Shown here: positions 1 through 6,955 of the stretch, one piece after another
How positions within the stretch are numbered: the stretch's first letter is position 1
Layout: the number at the start of each line of letters is the position of its first letter
Assembly (NCBI GenBank): GCA_913054485.1
Contig: CAJXHQ010000036.1
Location: forward strand, 1 to 12,187
Direction: 5' to 3'
From: an uncultured Paracoccaceae bacterium
Lineage (GTDB): Bacteria; Pseudomonadota; Alphaproteobacteria; Rhodobacterales; Rhodobacteraceae
Length of the DNA: 12,187 bases
The notes under the pieces: model-generated
Seen by the model: only the letters and a program-made list of their open reading frames with translations
The model's database searches: none
Told to the model about the DNA's origin: nothing
Made by a program: the position numbers and the translations under genes

Positions 1-1625
1 GCACCCAGAAGATCGGCAAAGTCACGGGCGGTCATCTCGCCGCCGTGGCTGGCCTCGGCTTCCAGCGCTTCTATCACGGCAAGCGCTTTCTGGCCTGCGT
101 TCTTCTCCCACAGCTCACCGGGGCCGGGCAGCTGGCTGCCGCCTGCGATGGCTTCGGCGAGGCCGCGCAGGCGGGTGACCCAATCTGACAGAGGCAATTC
201 TCCGGTCACGACCTGATAGGCGAAATGTGCCGACAGCCAATCGGTCCAGCCGGGCAGCACCTCGCGGCCCGCGGCGAAGGATGCAAAGCTGTCGGCATCG
301 GGGAAGGGCGGCCCATACTGGCGCAGTTGCAGCTCCAGCTCGCGGGTGTGGCGCAGGTGTTCGCCGCGCGCCTCTGACGTGTGGGTCAGCGGGTGTTTCA
401 GCAGGGTCAGCAGGCTGTCGCCGGCAAGCGGCTTCAGGAACAGCCCGGCCACATGGCGCAGGAAACGGCCCGGCGGTGACAGTTGCAGCGGCTGGCCGGC
501 GGAATCATCGGGCAGGATGTCCCAGCGGTCCAGTGCCGCTGTGACTTGCCGGGTCAGCATCCGATCGGGGGTGATAAGCGCCGCCGTCTGGCCGTCTTCG
601 GCCGCCTTGCGCAGGCGCAGCGCAATCGCCAGCGCTTCGGCGCGGGGGCTGGCGGCCTCGACCAGCGTGACATCAGAGGTGGCGCCGGCAAGATCCTCCA
701 GCTGCGGGCCTTCGCGCATCCAGGCGTCGGTCACTGGGGCCGGGCGCAGGGCCAGCGATATCAGGCGGTTACGGGCAGGGGAGGGGGGCTGCGACGGGCT
801 CCATGGCTGGATGTCGGCAGGGTCAAGATCCAGATCGCCCATCAGCTTGGCAAAGCGGTACTGCGGGTGGTTCTCAAACGTCAGCGCGTCGCCCATGCGC
901 TGCCAGACGGCTTCCGGCTGGTCGAAATCGAAACCGGGCAGCACCACGGCGCCCTGTGGCAGCCGCGCGATGGCCTGCATCAGCATCAGCGTGGTCCCGC
1001 GGGACCCGGTGGAGCCTGCGAGGATCACGGCGTGTTGCGGCGGGTTGGTCTCCCAGCGGGCAATCAAGGCTTCAACCATGGCGCGCTGGCGGGCCTGCGC
1101 GTCCAGCCCGCCGGATTTGTCCATGAACTGTTCAGCGATGGAGATGAATTTCTGCGCCCGTTCCCAATGGCCGGACTGGTCCGAGACATCCAGACCGCGG
1201 ATCACCTCCGGGTCCACACCTTCACCCTGCATCTCGTCGATCAGCCCGGCGAGGCTGTCGGACAGATCATAGAGAGAGGCGCGCGCCGCCAGATCCGGCT
1301 GCGCATCCAGCAGCCGCGCGATCAGCTGCGACAGCTCAAGCCGGCGGCGCAAGGGGGGCAGGGCGGGGGGCAGCGGGGCAGTGCCGGGGCGCGAGGCCAC
1401 GTCGCTCAGCAGCGAGACGCGGGGTAAAAGCCGGGCGGGGCCTTCATCGAACAGGGCTTGCAGCCGGCGCGCCATGCGGGTGGTGTTCACGATCAGCTCG
1501 ACCCGCGCCAGGGCTTCGGGCGGCTGCTGTTCGTGGCGGTCCAGCAGGCCTTCGATCAGGGCGCGGGGAAAATCCGTGCCGCAGGGAACGGCAAACAATC
1601 GCGGGGCAGGGGCGGGGTCAAACAT
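1..1625 (-). CDS. addB: AddB, double-strand break repair helicase/nuclease subunit (5' part of gene, 3' end outside window)
   Basis: This is the first 541 codons of an AddB protein of the alphaproteobacterial type; the gene runs off the left edge. AddB works with AddA (AddAB, the RecBCD counterpart) to resect double-strand breaks and load RecA. The N-terminus contains a typical opening (FAVPCGTDFP, residues 11-20), a segment reading ELIVNTTRMARRLQ, and a Walker A-like loop LAGSTGSRGTT at about residues 202-212. Alphaproteobacterial AddB proteins are close to 1,000 residues, so a little over half is visible. The C-terminal nuclease region with its Fe-S cysteines cannot be judged. The ATG at 1625 shares one base with the murU stop codon (TGATG), which indicates translational coupling. 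addA would be expected next, beyond position 1. The family call rests on recalled sequence features, not on a search. Confidence 0.9.
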   Translation of the reverse strand, partial: MFDPAPAPRLFAVPCGTDFPRALIEGLLDRHEQQPPEALARVELIVNTTRMARRLQALFDEGPARLLPRVSLLSDVASRPGTAPLPPALPPLRRRLELSQLIARLLDAQPDLAARASLYDLSDSLAGLIDEMQGEGVDPEVIRGLDVSDQSGHWERAQKFISIAEQFMDKSGGLDAQARQRAMVEALIARWETNPPQHAVILAGSTGSRGTTLMLMQAIARLPQGAVVLPGFDFDQPEAVWQRMGDALTFENHPQYRFAKLMGDLDLDPADIQPWSPSQPPSPARNRLISLALRPAPVTDAWMREGPQLEDLAGATSDVTLVEAASPRAEALAIALRLRKAAEDGQTAALITPDRMLTRQVTAALDRWDILPDDSAGQPLQLSPPGRFLRHVAGLFLKPLAGDSLLTLLKHPLTHTSEARGEHLRHTRELELQLRQYGPPFPDADSFASFAAGREVLPGWTDWLSAHFAYQVVTGELPLSDWVTRLRGLAEAIAGGSQLPGPGELWEKNAGQKALAVIEALEAEASHGGEMTARDFADLLG

Positions 1626-2308
1626 CAGCGCCTTTCGAGCAGGTTTTCGGCCAGGTCTATGCCTTCGGGGCGGCCGACATCGCACCAGTATCCGGGATGT
1701 TCAACCGCAAAAAGGCGGCCCTGTTCCTGCATCCGGTTCCACAGCACGTTGAGTGAAAATGACTGTTCTTCAATATCTTGCAGACCTTTGGGGTTAAGGA
1801 TCTGCACCCCGCCATAGACCATGTCGCCGCCGCGGGTGATGCGGCCTGCGCGATCCACGGTGAAATCACCGCCGCCCTGCCGCCCGACAGCGCTCGCCAT
1901 AGGCACACAGACCAGAAGTGCGTCCATTTCGGCCGGATCCCAGGCCGAAAGCGCGGTTTCAAACGGGTTGCCGCCGGTCCAGATCGCATCGGTGTTGGAG
2001 GTCCAGACCGGGCCGTCCCCCAGCAGCGGCAGCGCCTGGCGCAGCCCGCCGCCAGTGTCGAGGATTTCCGGCTCTTCGCGGCTGATGGCGATACCTTCGC
2101 CGCGCAGCCAGTCTTCCAGCATCTGCGCCTTGTAATGGGTGTTGGCGGCAATCCGTGAAGGGGAGACAGCACGGGCCAGGTCCAGCGTGTGGCCGATAAG
2201 GGGCTTGCCGGCGACCTCGATCAGCGGCTTGGGGCGGTCCCGGGTGAGCGCTTGCATCCGGGTGCCAAAGCCGGCGGCAAACAGCATTACGGCAGACGGC
2301 ATGCCCAT
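1625..2308 (-). CDS. murU: MurU-like nucleotidyltransferase (N-acetylmuramate-1-phosphate uridylyltransferase)
   Basis: This 227-residue sugar-phosphate nucleotidyltransferase carries the signature loop LFAAGFGTRM (residues 9-18), DRPKPLIEV with the expected Lys27, the substrate-loop motif ILDTGGGLR (82-90), a metal-binding Asp in NTD (105-107), and the C-terminal CDVGRPEG (209-216). Pairing with an adjacent AmgK-like kinase fits MurU, which turns MurNAc-1-phosphate and UTP into UDP-MurNAc in the cytoplasm. This recycling route bypasses MurA, the fosfomycin target. I chose the ATG at 2308 because it forms a TGATG overlap with the upstream stop and has GAGG five bases before it. A GTG one codon upstream (2311) and an ATG two codons downstream (2302) are alternatives. 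Exact substrate specificity is inferred from gene pairing; another hexose-1-phosphate substrate is possible. Confidence 0.85.
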   Translation of the reverse strand: MGMPSAVMLFAAGFGTRMQALTRDRPKPLIEVAGKPLIGHTLDLARAVSPSRIAANTHYKAQMLEDWLRGEGIAISREEPEILDTGGGLRQALPLLGDGPVWTSNTDAIWTGGNPFETALSAWDPAEMDALLVCVPMASAVGRQGGGDFTVDRAGRITRGGDMVYGGVQILNPKGLQDIEEQSFSLNVLWNRMQEQGRLFAVEHPGYWCDVGRPEGIDLAENLLERR

Positions 2309-3309
2309 CACGGCCTCAGCTTGGCGAGGTTTTCAGGCACCGGCGCAGGCAGTGCGTCGCGCAGCATGTTGGAAACCGGGGCCAGCGCCGGGTGGTCCAG
2401 CCCGCGGATCATGTGATCCCAGACGCGGGGGATCAGGTCGACGTAATGCGGCTTGCCATAGTCCAGCGACAGCCGGGCAAAGACGCCAAGGATGCGCAGG
2501 TTCCGCTGCACGCCCAGGACGGTATAGGCAGTGCGGAAACCAGACTCATCGACGCCGGTTTTCGCGATGAACCGCGCCAGCATCTGCATCTCGACCCCTG
2601 CCGGCACATCGCGGCGCGCGTCCTGCAGCATCGAGACCAGATCATAGGCCGGATGGCCTGAGCGCGCGTCCTGAAAATCCAGCAGGCCAACGCGGGCGGT
2701 ACCGTCCCGTTCGGGCAGCCAGAGCAGGTTTTCGGCGTGGTAGTCGCGCTGCACAATCACGTAGTCGCCTTTCACGGTGCCGCGCAGAATATCCTCGAAA
2801 GCGTTTTCAAACCGGACCTGAAGGTCTTCGTCGTGGCTGCCCAGGATGCCCGCACGGTATTTGCGGATCGCCAGCCCGGCCATTTCCGCCATCAGCCGGG
2901 GCCCGTAGGGGTCCAGATCGGGCATCGGTGCAGAGAAAAGCTGCACCAGGACATCGGTTGCGGCCTCATAAAGCGGGCGCTCCAGCTCCGGTGCGTGCGG
3001 GATCACGCGGGCAAAGAGGTCATCGCCCAGATCCTCGATCAGAAGAAAACCGTTTTCCGCGTCTTCGGCTAGGATTTCCGGTGCGCTGAGGTTCTGGCTG
3101 CAGAGGTATTTGGCGATCTTCACAAAGGGGCGCACATCCTCGCCCTTCTCAGGACTGGCATCCATCAGAACGGCGGTTTTGCCAGTATTAGGGTCTGTCA
3201 GACGCTCGTAGCGGCGGTTCGAGGCATCACCGGCCAGAAGCGCACGGTCCGCCAGCCCCCAAGGGGTTGCGGCCAGAAAAATATCAGCAAGTTCGGCGCG
3301 GTCAGTCAT
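2308..3309 (-). CDS. amgK: AmgK-like anomeric sugar kinase (aminoglycoside phosphotransferase family)
   Basis: This 333-residue APH-fold kinase has a nucleotide-binding loop GDASNRRYERL (residues 28-38), a hinge-like LIEDLGDDLF (90-99), the catalytic loop QRDYHAENLLW (187-197, with Asp189 and Asn194), and a metal-binding LLDFQDARSGHPAYDL (209-224, Asp211). This pattern is typical of the cell-wall recycling kinase AmgK, which phosphorylates MurNAc (and GlcNAc) at the anomeric position to feed MurU. Such proteins are often annotated simply as aminoglycoside phosphotransferase; nothing here suggests drug resistance. The ATG at 3309 overlaps the end of tsaE by eight bases (ATGACTGA), and the stop overlaps the murU start. 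A TTG two codons upstream (3315) is a less likely start. No clear Shine-Dalgarno sequence is visible, so translation probably depends on coupling to tsaE. Confidence 0.85.
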   Translation of the reverse strand: MTDRAELADIFLAATPWGLADRALLAGDASNRRYERLTDPNTGKTAVLMDASPEKGEDVRPFVKIAKYLCSQNLSAPEILAEDAENGFLLIEDLGDDLFARVIPHAPELERPLYEAATDVLVQLFSAPMPDLDPYGPRLMAEMAGLAIRKYRAGILGSHDEDLQVRFENAFEDILRGTVKGDYVIVQRDYHAENLLWLPERDGTARVGLLDFQDARSGHPAYDLVSMLQDARRDVPAGVEMQMLARFIAKTGVDESGFRTAYTVLGVQRNLRILGVFARLSLDYGKPHYVDLIPRVWDHMIRGLDHPALAPVSNMLRDALPAPVPENLAKLRP

Positions 3310-3775
3310 TCGCAAGGTCCGTGATCAATGGGGTCCAGCGCGGGGAGGACCAGGACATTTCCAGGTGCCGCGTGCCTTCGGTTGCCCTGTCGGGCGTCAG
3401 CGACAGGGTCAGCGCATCTGACGGCGCCAGGTCACCCAGCCGGTCGGGCCATTCAACCAGGCAGATGGCCTCCTCAAACGCTTCGGTCAGGCCCAGTTCC
3501 TCGATCTCGTCCAGCATGGTCAGCCGGTAGAGATCGGAATGCCAGACCTCGCCTGCGGGCGTGTCGTAGGTCTGCACCAAGGTGAAGGTGGGCGAGGGGA
3601 CATCCTCAGCATAGCCCAGCAGCGACTGGATCAGCGCGCGGGCGAAATGCGACTTTCCGGCCCCGATCGGACCTTCCAGCAATAAACAATCGCCGGGGCC
3701 GAGGGCTCCGGCGATATGTGCGGCGAGGCGGGATGTCTCGTCCGGGGATGTGAGCGTCAGGCGGCGGGTCGTCAT
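3302..3775 (-). CDS. tsaE: TsaE, tRNA threonylcarbamoyladenosine (t6A) biosynthesis ATPase
   Basis: This 157-residue protein has all the usual TsaE hallmarks: a Walker A loop GPIGAGKS (residues 35-42), SPTFTLVQTY (61-70), HSDLYRL (79-85) and VEWPDRL (107-113). TsaE is the small ATPase that drives turnover of the TsaB-TsaD complex in making t6A37 on tRNAs that read ANN codons. The length is normal for the family. The ATG at 3775 starts the conserved fold. No good Shine-Dalgarno sequence precedes it; instead a small stem (CGCCA, loop TTG, TGGCG) lies just ahead of the start. The gene follows the PAS protein after a 52-base gap and overlaps the amgK-like gene by eight bases, so it is probably the first gene of the coupled tsaE-amgK-murU-addB group. 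Confidence 0.95.
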   Translation of the reverse strand: MTTRRLTLTSPDETSRLAAHIAGALGPGDCLLLEGPIGAGKSHFARALIQSLLGYAEDVPSPTFTLVQTYDTPAGEVWHSDLYRLTMLDEIEELGLTEAFEEAICLVEWPDRLGDLAPSDALTLSLTPDRATEGTRHLEMSWSSPRWTPLITDLAND

Positions 3776-3827
3776 GGCGCCACAATGGCGTCAGGGGCGG
3801 CGCGCTGCAAGGCGGTTTGGCGGCCTG

Positions 3828-5372
3828 TCAGGCTGAAGGCAGGGCAAATTTCTTCTGCGCCTCGGGCATGATGGTCGGGGCCAGGGGGCGGAAGGAAACC
3901 ATGGTGGATCCATTCGGCACCGGAGTCACCTTGCAGGAAAGTTCAGTGCCGTCGCGCAGGCGCACCTCGGCCCACCAGGGATCGCGGTTCTCGCGGCCCG
4001 CGACAAATTCCTGCACGTCGCCCCAGGCCGGGGTCGGGTCGCACATGTCCTGCCAGACCTTGGCAGTGTCGGAGATGGCAACCTTGGCAAAGCTCGCATC
4101 AGGATCCATGCGCCACATCGCGTGGTAGGCAGAGTTGGAGACGGTCAGAGTCCCGTCGTTGGAGAAGACGGCAACCGCCTCGTCCATCTGATCCAGCACC
4201 GACTGGCCCATCTCGATTTCCGAGCGGAACTGGCGGGTCAGGGTGATCTCGGCGGTGATATCCTCGAAGAGGAAAGCAACGGCCCCGTCGGGGTGCGGCC
4301 GGCCCGAGACCGAGTAGACCGAGCCCGAGGGCAGCGTCCAGGTTTCCTGGTAGCGGCCTTCCGAGGCGGCCTCGACCAGCTCGGCCATCTGGTGGCGCCA
4401 ACTGGAGTAGTTCTTCGGCTCCGGCATCATCCGCTGGTCGCGCAGCCGGTCGAAGAAGCTCAGCAGGTTGGGGCGCGAGGACAGGAAGTTTGCCGGCAGG
4501 GCGGTGAGGTCGATCAGCACCGGGTTGAACAGAACCAGCTGCCGGTTGCGGTCGAAGATCGCCAGACCGATAGAGAGCTGGGCAAAGGTTTTTGCCAATG
4601 TCTGCACGAAGTTGCGCTGGGCGATCTCGGCGTCAACCACGGCGTTTACATCCACTGCGCGGCACAGCCAGCCGGCCTCGGTTTCAGTGGCGGAGAGATT
4701 GTACCACAGTTTCTTGCCGGTCTCGGGCTGCTGCAACGGGATCCGTTCCGCCCGGCCGCTGGTCATCGGCTCTTCGAGATTATCGAACATAGGCTCGCCC
4801 AGGTCGGCATTGCGGCCGCGCAGCTTCAGGCTGAGGTCGTCATAGGCGAGGTTGGTCCAGGTCACTTGTCCATCGTCGGACTGCAGCCAGACCGGGTAGG
4901 GGGCCTGATGCACGGCGGCGCGCAGGGTGGTCAGTTCCTGGCCGTCTGCGCTGTCCTTGCCAACGGCATTGCGGCGGCGCAGCTGGACGCGGGTGATGCC
5001 GTCGATCCATTCGCAATGGGCCTCGTCGCTTTCCGCGGCCGCAGTGCCTGAAAGGGTGAGCGGACCGAGGTCCTTCAGCATCGCCGGGGATTGCGGCAGG
5101 CCGGGGTAGCTGCGCGCCAGCTGGTCGCGCAGGGCAGACCAGTTGAATTTGTCGGCCTTGCTGCCGATCAGCTTGCCGGCCCCGGAGGACCAGCCGATCA
5201 GCCGGGTATCGTCAAAGAGAAAGACGGCTTCAGTATTGGTGTCGCCGGAAAGAAGCTCCCGCTCCATTCCCGATGCCGTAGGGGCCGGGCTGAGCCACCA
5301 GACCGCCGCCGCAGCAGTCGCCGCGCAGAGCGCCGCAAGGGCCAACCATTCAGGTGTAATGAAGTTTTGCAT
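3828..5372 (-). CDS. Membrane-anchored multi-PAS-domain protein without a kinase domain
   Basis: This 514-residue protein begins with one membrane-spanning segment (about residues 9-28), followed by a cytoplasmic region with about three PAS-like domains. One lies around 150-245 (APYPVWLQSDDGQVTWTNLAY), one around 258-380 (LSIGLAIFDRNRQLVLFNP to FLFEDITAE), and one around 385-500 (MDEAVAVFSNDGTLTVSNSAY). The middle stretches resemble the PAS parts of hybrid histidine kinases. However, no His box, HATPase, GGDEF, EAL or other output domain follows, and the gene ends normally with LPSA. The function is unknown; it may be a sensory partner or adaptor of another signalling protein. The start at 5372 has AGG five bases upstream. 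The gene lies 100 bases downstream of regB on the same strand, and that gap holds a CtrA-type site, so it may have its own promoter. Confidence 0.8.
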   Translation of the reverse strand: MQNFITPEWLALAALCAATAAAAVWWLSPAPTASGMERELLSGDTNTEAVFLFDDTRLIGWSSGAGKLIGSKADKFNWSALRDQLARSYPGLPQSPAMLKDLGPLTLSGTAAAESDEAHCEWIDGITRVQLRRRNAVGKDSADGQELTTLRAAVHQAPYPVWLQSDDGQVTWTNLAYDDLSLKLRGRNADLGEPMFDNLEEPMTSGRAERIPLQQPETGKKLWYNLSATETEAGWLCRAVDVNAVVDAEIAQRNFVQTLAKTFAQLSIGLAIFDRNRQLVLFNPVLIDLTALPANFLSSRPNLLSFFDRLRDQRMMPEPKNYSSWRHQMAELVEAASEGRYQETWTLPSGSVYSVSGRPHPDGAVAFLFEDITAEITLTRQFRSEIEMGQSVLDQMDEAVAVFSNDGTLTVSNSAYHAMWRMDPDASFAKVAISDTAKVWQDMCDPTPAWGDVQEFVAGRENRDPWWAEVRLRDGTELSCKVTPVPNGSTMVSFRPLAPTIMPEAQKKFALPSA

Positions 5373-5433
5373 GCTGACCTGCCTAAGATCTCTGACTTTG
5401 ATATTTTGGTTAACGCTACCCTGCCTCAGGAAT

Positions 5434-5450
5434 GGTTAAATCTAGTTTAA
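5434..5450 (-). promoter_or_regulatory. Candidate CtrA-binding site upstream of the PAS gene
   Basis: Read on the minus strand, the 100-base spacer between regB and the PAS gene contains TTAA, then seven bases, then TTAACC, a full match to the CtrA consensus TTAA-N7-TTAAC. It sits 62-78 bases before the PAS gene start, a suitable distance for an activator site overlapping a -35 region. A further half-site (GTTAACC on the minus strand) lies at about 5409-5415. The spacer is AT-rich compared with its surroundings, so a chance match is possible. That CtrA acts here is inference. Confidence 0.5.
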
Positions 5451-5472
5451 TAGGTTTCCAGATCGTGAATAG

Positions 5473-6870
5473 TTAAATTTTTATCGGCTGGTTGCTGCCC
5501 AGTGACCCTGTTTGCCCCGCCGCTGCGGCGTCGATCTTGCTGCGCGGCCAAGAGACTTCGACGATCGCGCCCAAACGCTCAGAATCGGGGCGGATCTTCT
5601 GGTAAGGGTCAGTGCCATTGGCAAAGCGCAGCTGCGCGCCGCTGCGTTCCAGCAGGGTTTTGGCGATAAACAGACCCAGCCCCATGCCCTCGTATTCGGG
5701 GCGCCGGCTGCGCTCGCGCTCGCTGCGGCGGCGGCGCATGAAGGGATCGCCGATCCGGCCGATGATATGCGGCGGGTAACCGTGGCCGTCGTCGGTGATC
5801 CGGATCCGGATCCAGCTGGCGCTCCAGGCGGTTTCCACCCAGACATTGCCCTTGGCGAAATCCACTGCGTTCTGCACCAGGTTGCGCAGCCCGTGGATTA
5901 CCTCGGGCTTGCGCAGGATGGTGGGCTGCTGCCGGCTGCCGTCCTCCTCCGGGCCTTCGCTGATGTGGATGAATTTGCCGCGGTGCATATGCGGCTCGGC
6001 AGCTTCCTCGATCACCGCCGAGACCGGTGCCTGGCGCAGGTGCAGGTCATCTTTGCCGGCCCGGCCCATACTGCGCAGGATGTCTCGGCAGCGGTCGGCC
6101 TACTCGCGGATCAGTGCGGCATCTTCGCGCAGCTCGGGGTCATCCTCCAGCTCTTCGATCAGCTCGGCGCTGGCCAGTTTGATGGTCGCCAGCGGCGTGC
6201 CCATTTCATGTGCGGCCGCCGCGATCACGCCCCCAAGGTCGGTCAGCTTCTGCTCGCGCGCCAGCGCCATTTGTGTTGCCGCCAGCGCATCCGACATCGA
6301 CCGCATCTCGGCCGCGATTTTGTAGGAATAGGCGCCGAGGAACATCACCGCGATGACAATGGCGACCCAGTTTCCGAATACAAAAATCTCCGGGATGCGC
6401 AGAATGAAGCCCTGGCCGGTGCGCAGCGGCAGATGAAACTCGGCCAGCAGCGTCACCAGGATGATTGCGGCAGCGCCGATAATCAGGGTCGAGCGCAGAC
6501 GCATCATATTGGCCGATATGGTCACTGGCCCCAATACCAGCAGCGCGAAAGGATTGTGCAGCCCGCCCGTAAGATAGAGCAGGAAGGAGAGCTGCAGGAG
6601 GTCGAAAAGGATGGTCAGGAAGTTTTCAAACTCCGACAGGCGCTTGTTTTCCGGAAACAGCACCATCGCCGAGAGGTTGCCGGCCACCGAGATGCCAATG
6701 GCCACGTAGCACAGCAGCAACTGCAACTGCAGATCGAACATCCGCTGCGCCACGGTGATTGCTGTGACCTGGCCGGCAATAGCCACCCAGCGCAGCAGGA
6801 TCAGCGTGCGCAGCCGGATCCAATGGCTGCGTTCCTGGCCGCTCAACAGGCCGATCTGGGGATCACTCAT
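5473..6870 (-). pseudogene. regB: RegB/PrrB redox sensor histidine kinase, interrupted by an in-frame amber stop
   Basis: RegB is the membrane sensor kinase that phosphorylates RegA according to redox state and the quinone pool. The start at 6870 has GGAG seven bases upstream. Residues 20-185 hold about six membrane segments, and the quinone-binding motif GGLHNPF is at 102-108. The His box AAAAHEMGTPLATIK has the phospho-acceptor His221. Codon 257 is TAG (6100-6102). The same frame then continues without damage for 208 more codons: ADRC with the redox-active Cys261, N box around 327-339, DDGHG at 360-364, GDPF at 374-377, and GMGLGL at 395-400, ending at TAA (5473). The whole frame is 465 codons, normal for RegB, and the expected residue at 257 is Gln (CAG), so one C-to-T change explains it. 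The visible products would be a 256-residue membrane/His-box fragment and, if translation restarted at the ATG at 6069, a 198-residue ATPase fragment. I saw no good ribosome-binding site for that restart. Confidence 0.9.
6100..6102 (-). other. Premature TAG codon inside regB
   Basis: The minus-strand codons here read GAG TAG GCC GAC CGC TGC (Glu, stop, Ala, Asp, Arg, Cys). Both sides are in the same frame and both match RegB. RegB proteins normally read IREQADRC at this point, so the stop replaces Gln. It lies 36 codons after His221 and four codons before Cys261. Confidence 0.9.
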
Positions 6871-6901
6871 CCGTGCACTCCGGTTGCAAAGCCTCTGGAA
6901 A

Positions 6902-6930
6902 TTGATAGGTCTCGCATCACAAACGATCAA
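6902..6930 (-). promoter_or_regulatory. Candidate sigma70-type promoter for regB
   Basis: On the minus strand, TTGATC (6930-6925) is followed after 17 bases by TATCAA (6907-6902). These fit -35 and -10 boxes with four of six matches each. Transcription would start near 6895 and give a leader of about 25 bases containing the GGAG ribosome-binding site of regB. The two boxes share the inverted sequence TTGAT/ATCAA, so the same segment could also be a dyad operator for this divergent regB/senC region (6871-6955). No comparably good promoter for senC was seen. Confidence 0.4.
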
Positions 6931-6955
6931 CATCTCTATCTGCAAGGCCCCTGCC

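Noticed and set aside
346..1427. Two long plus-strand open frames over addB (346-1272 and 483-1427)
   Set aside because: They lie opposite the clearly conserved AddB frame and show Arg/Ser- or Gly/Gln-rich composition with no recognisable domain.
2308..3309. Aminoglycoside resistance gene
   Set aside because: The fold is of the APH type, but the pairing with a MurU-like enzyme and the housekeeping context point to a cell-wall sugar kinase.
4122..5051. A 309-codon plus-strand open frame over the PAS gene
   Set aside because: It is antisense to the PAS coding frame, which has clear domain structure; the translation looks like reverse-strand GC bias.
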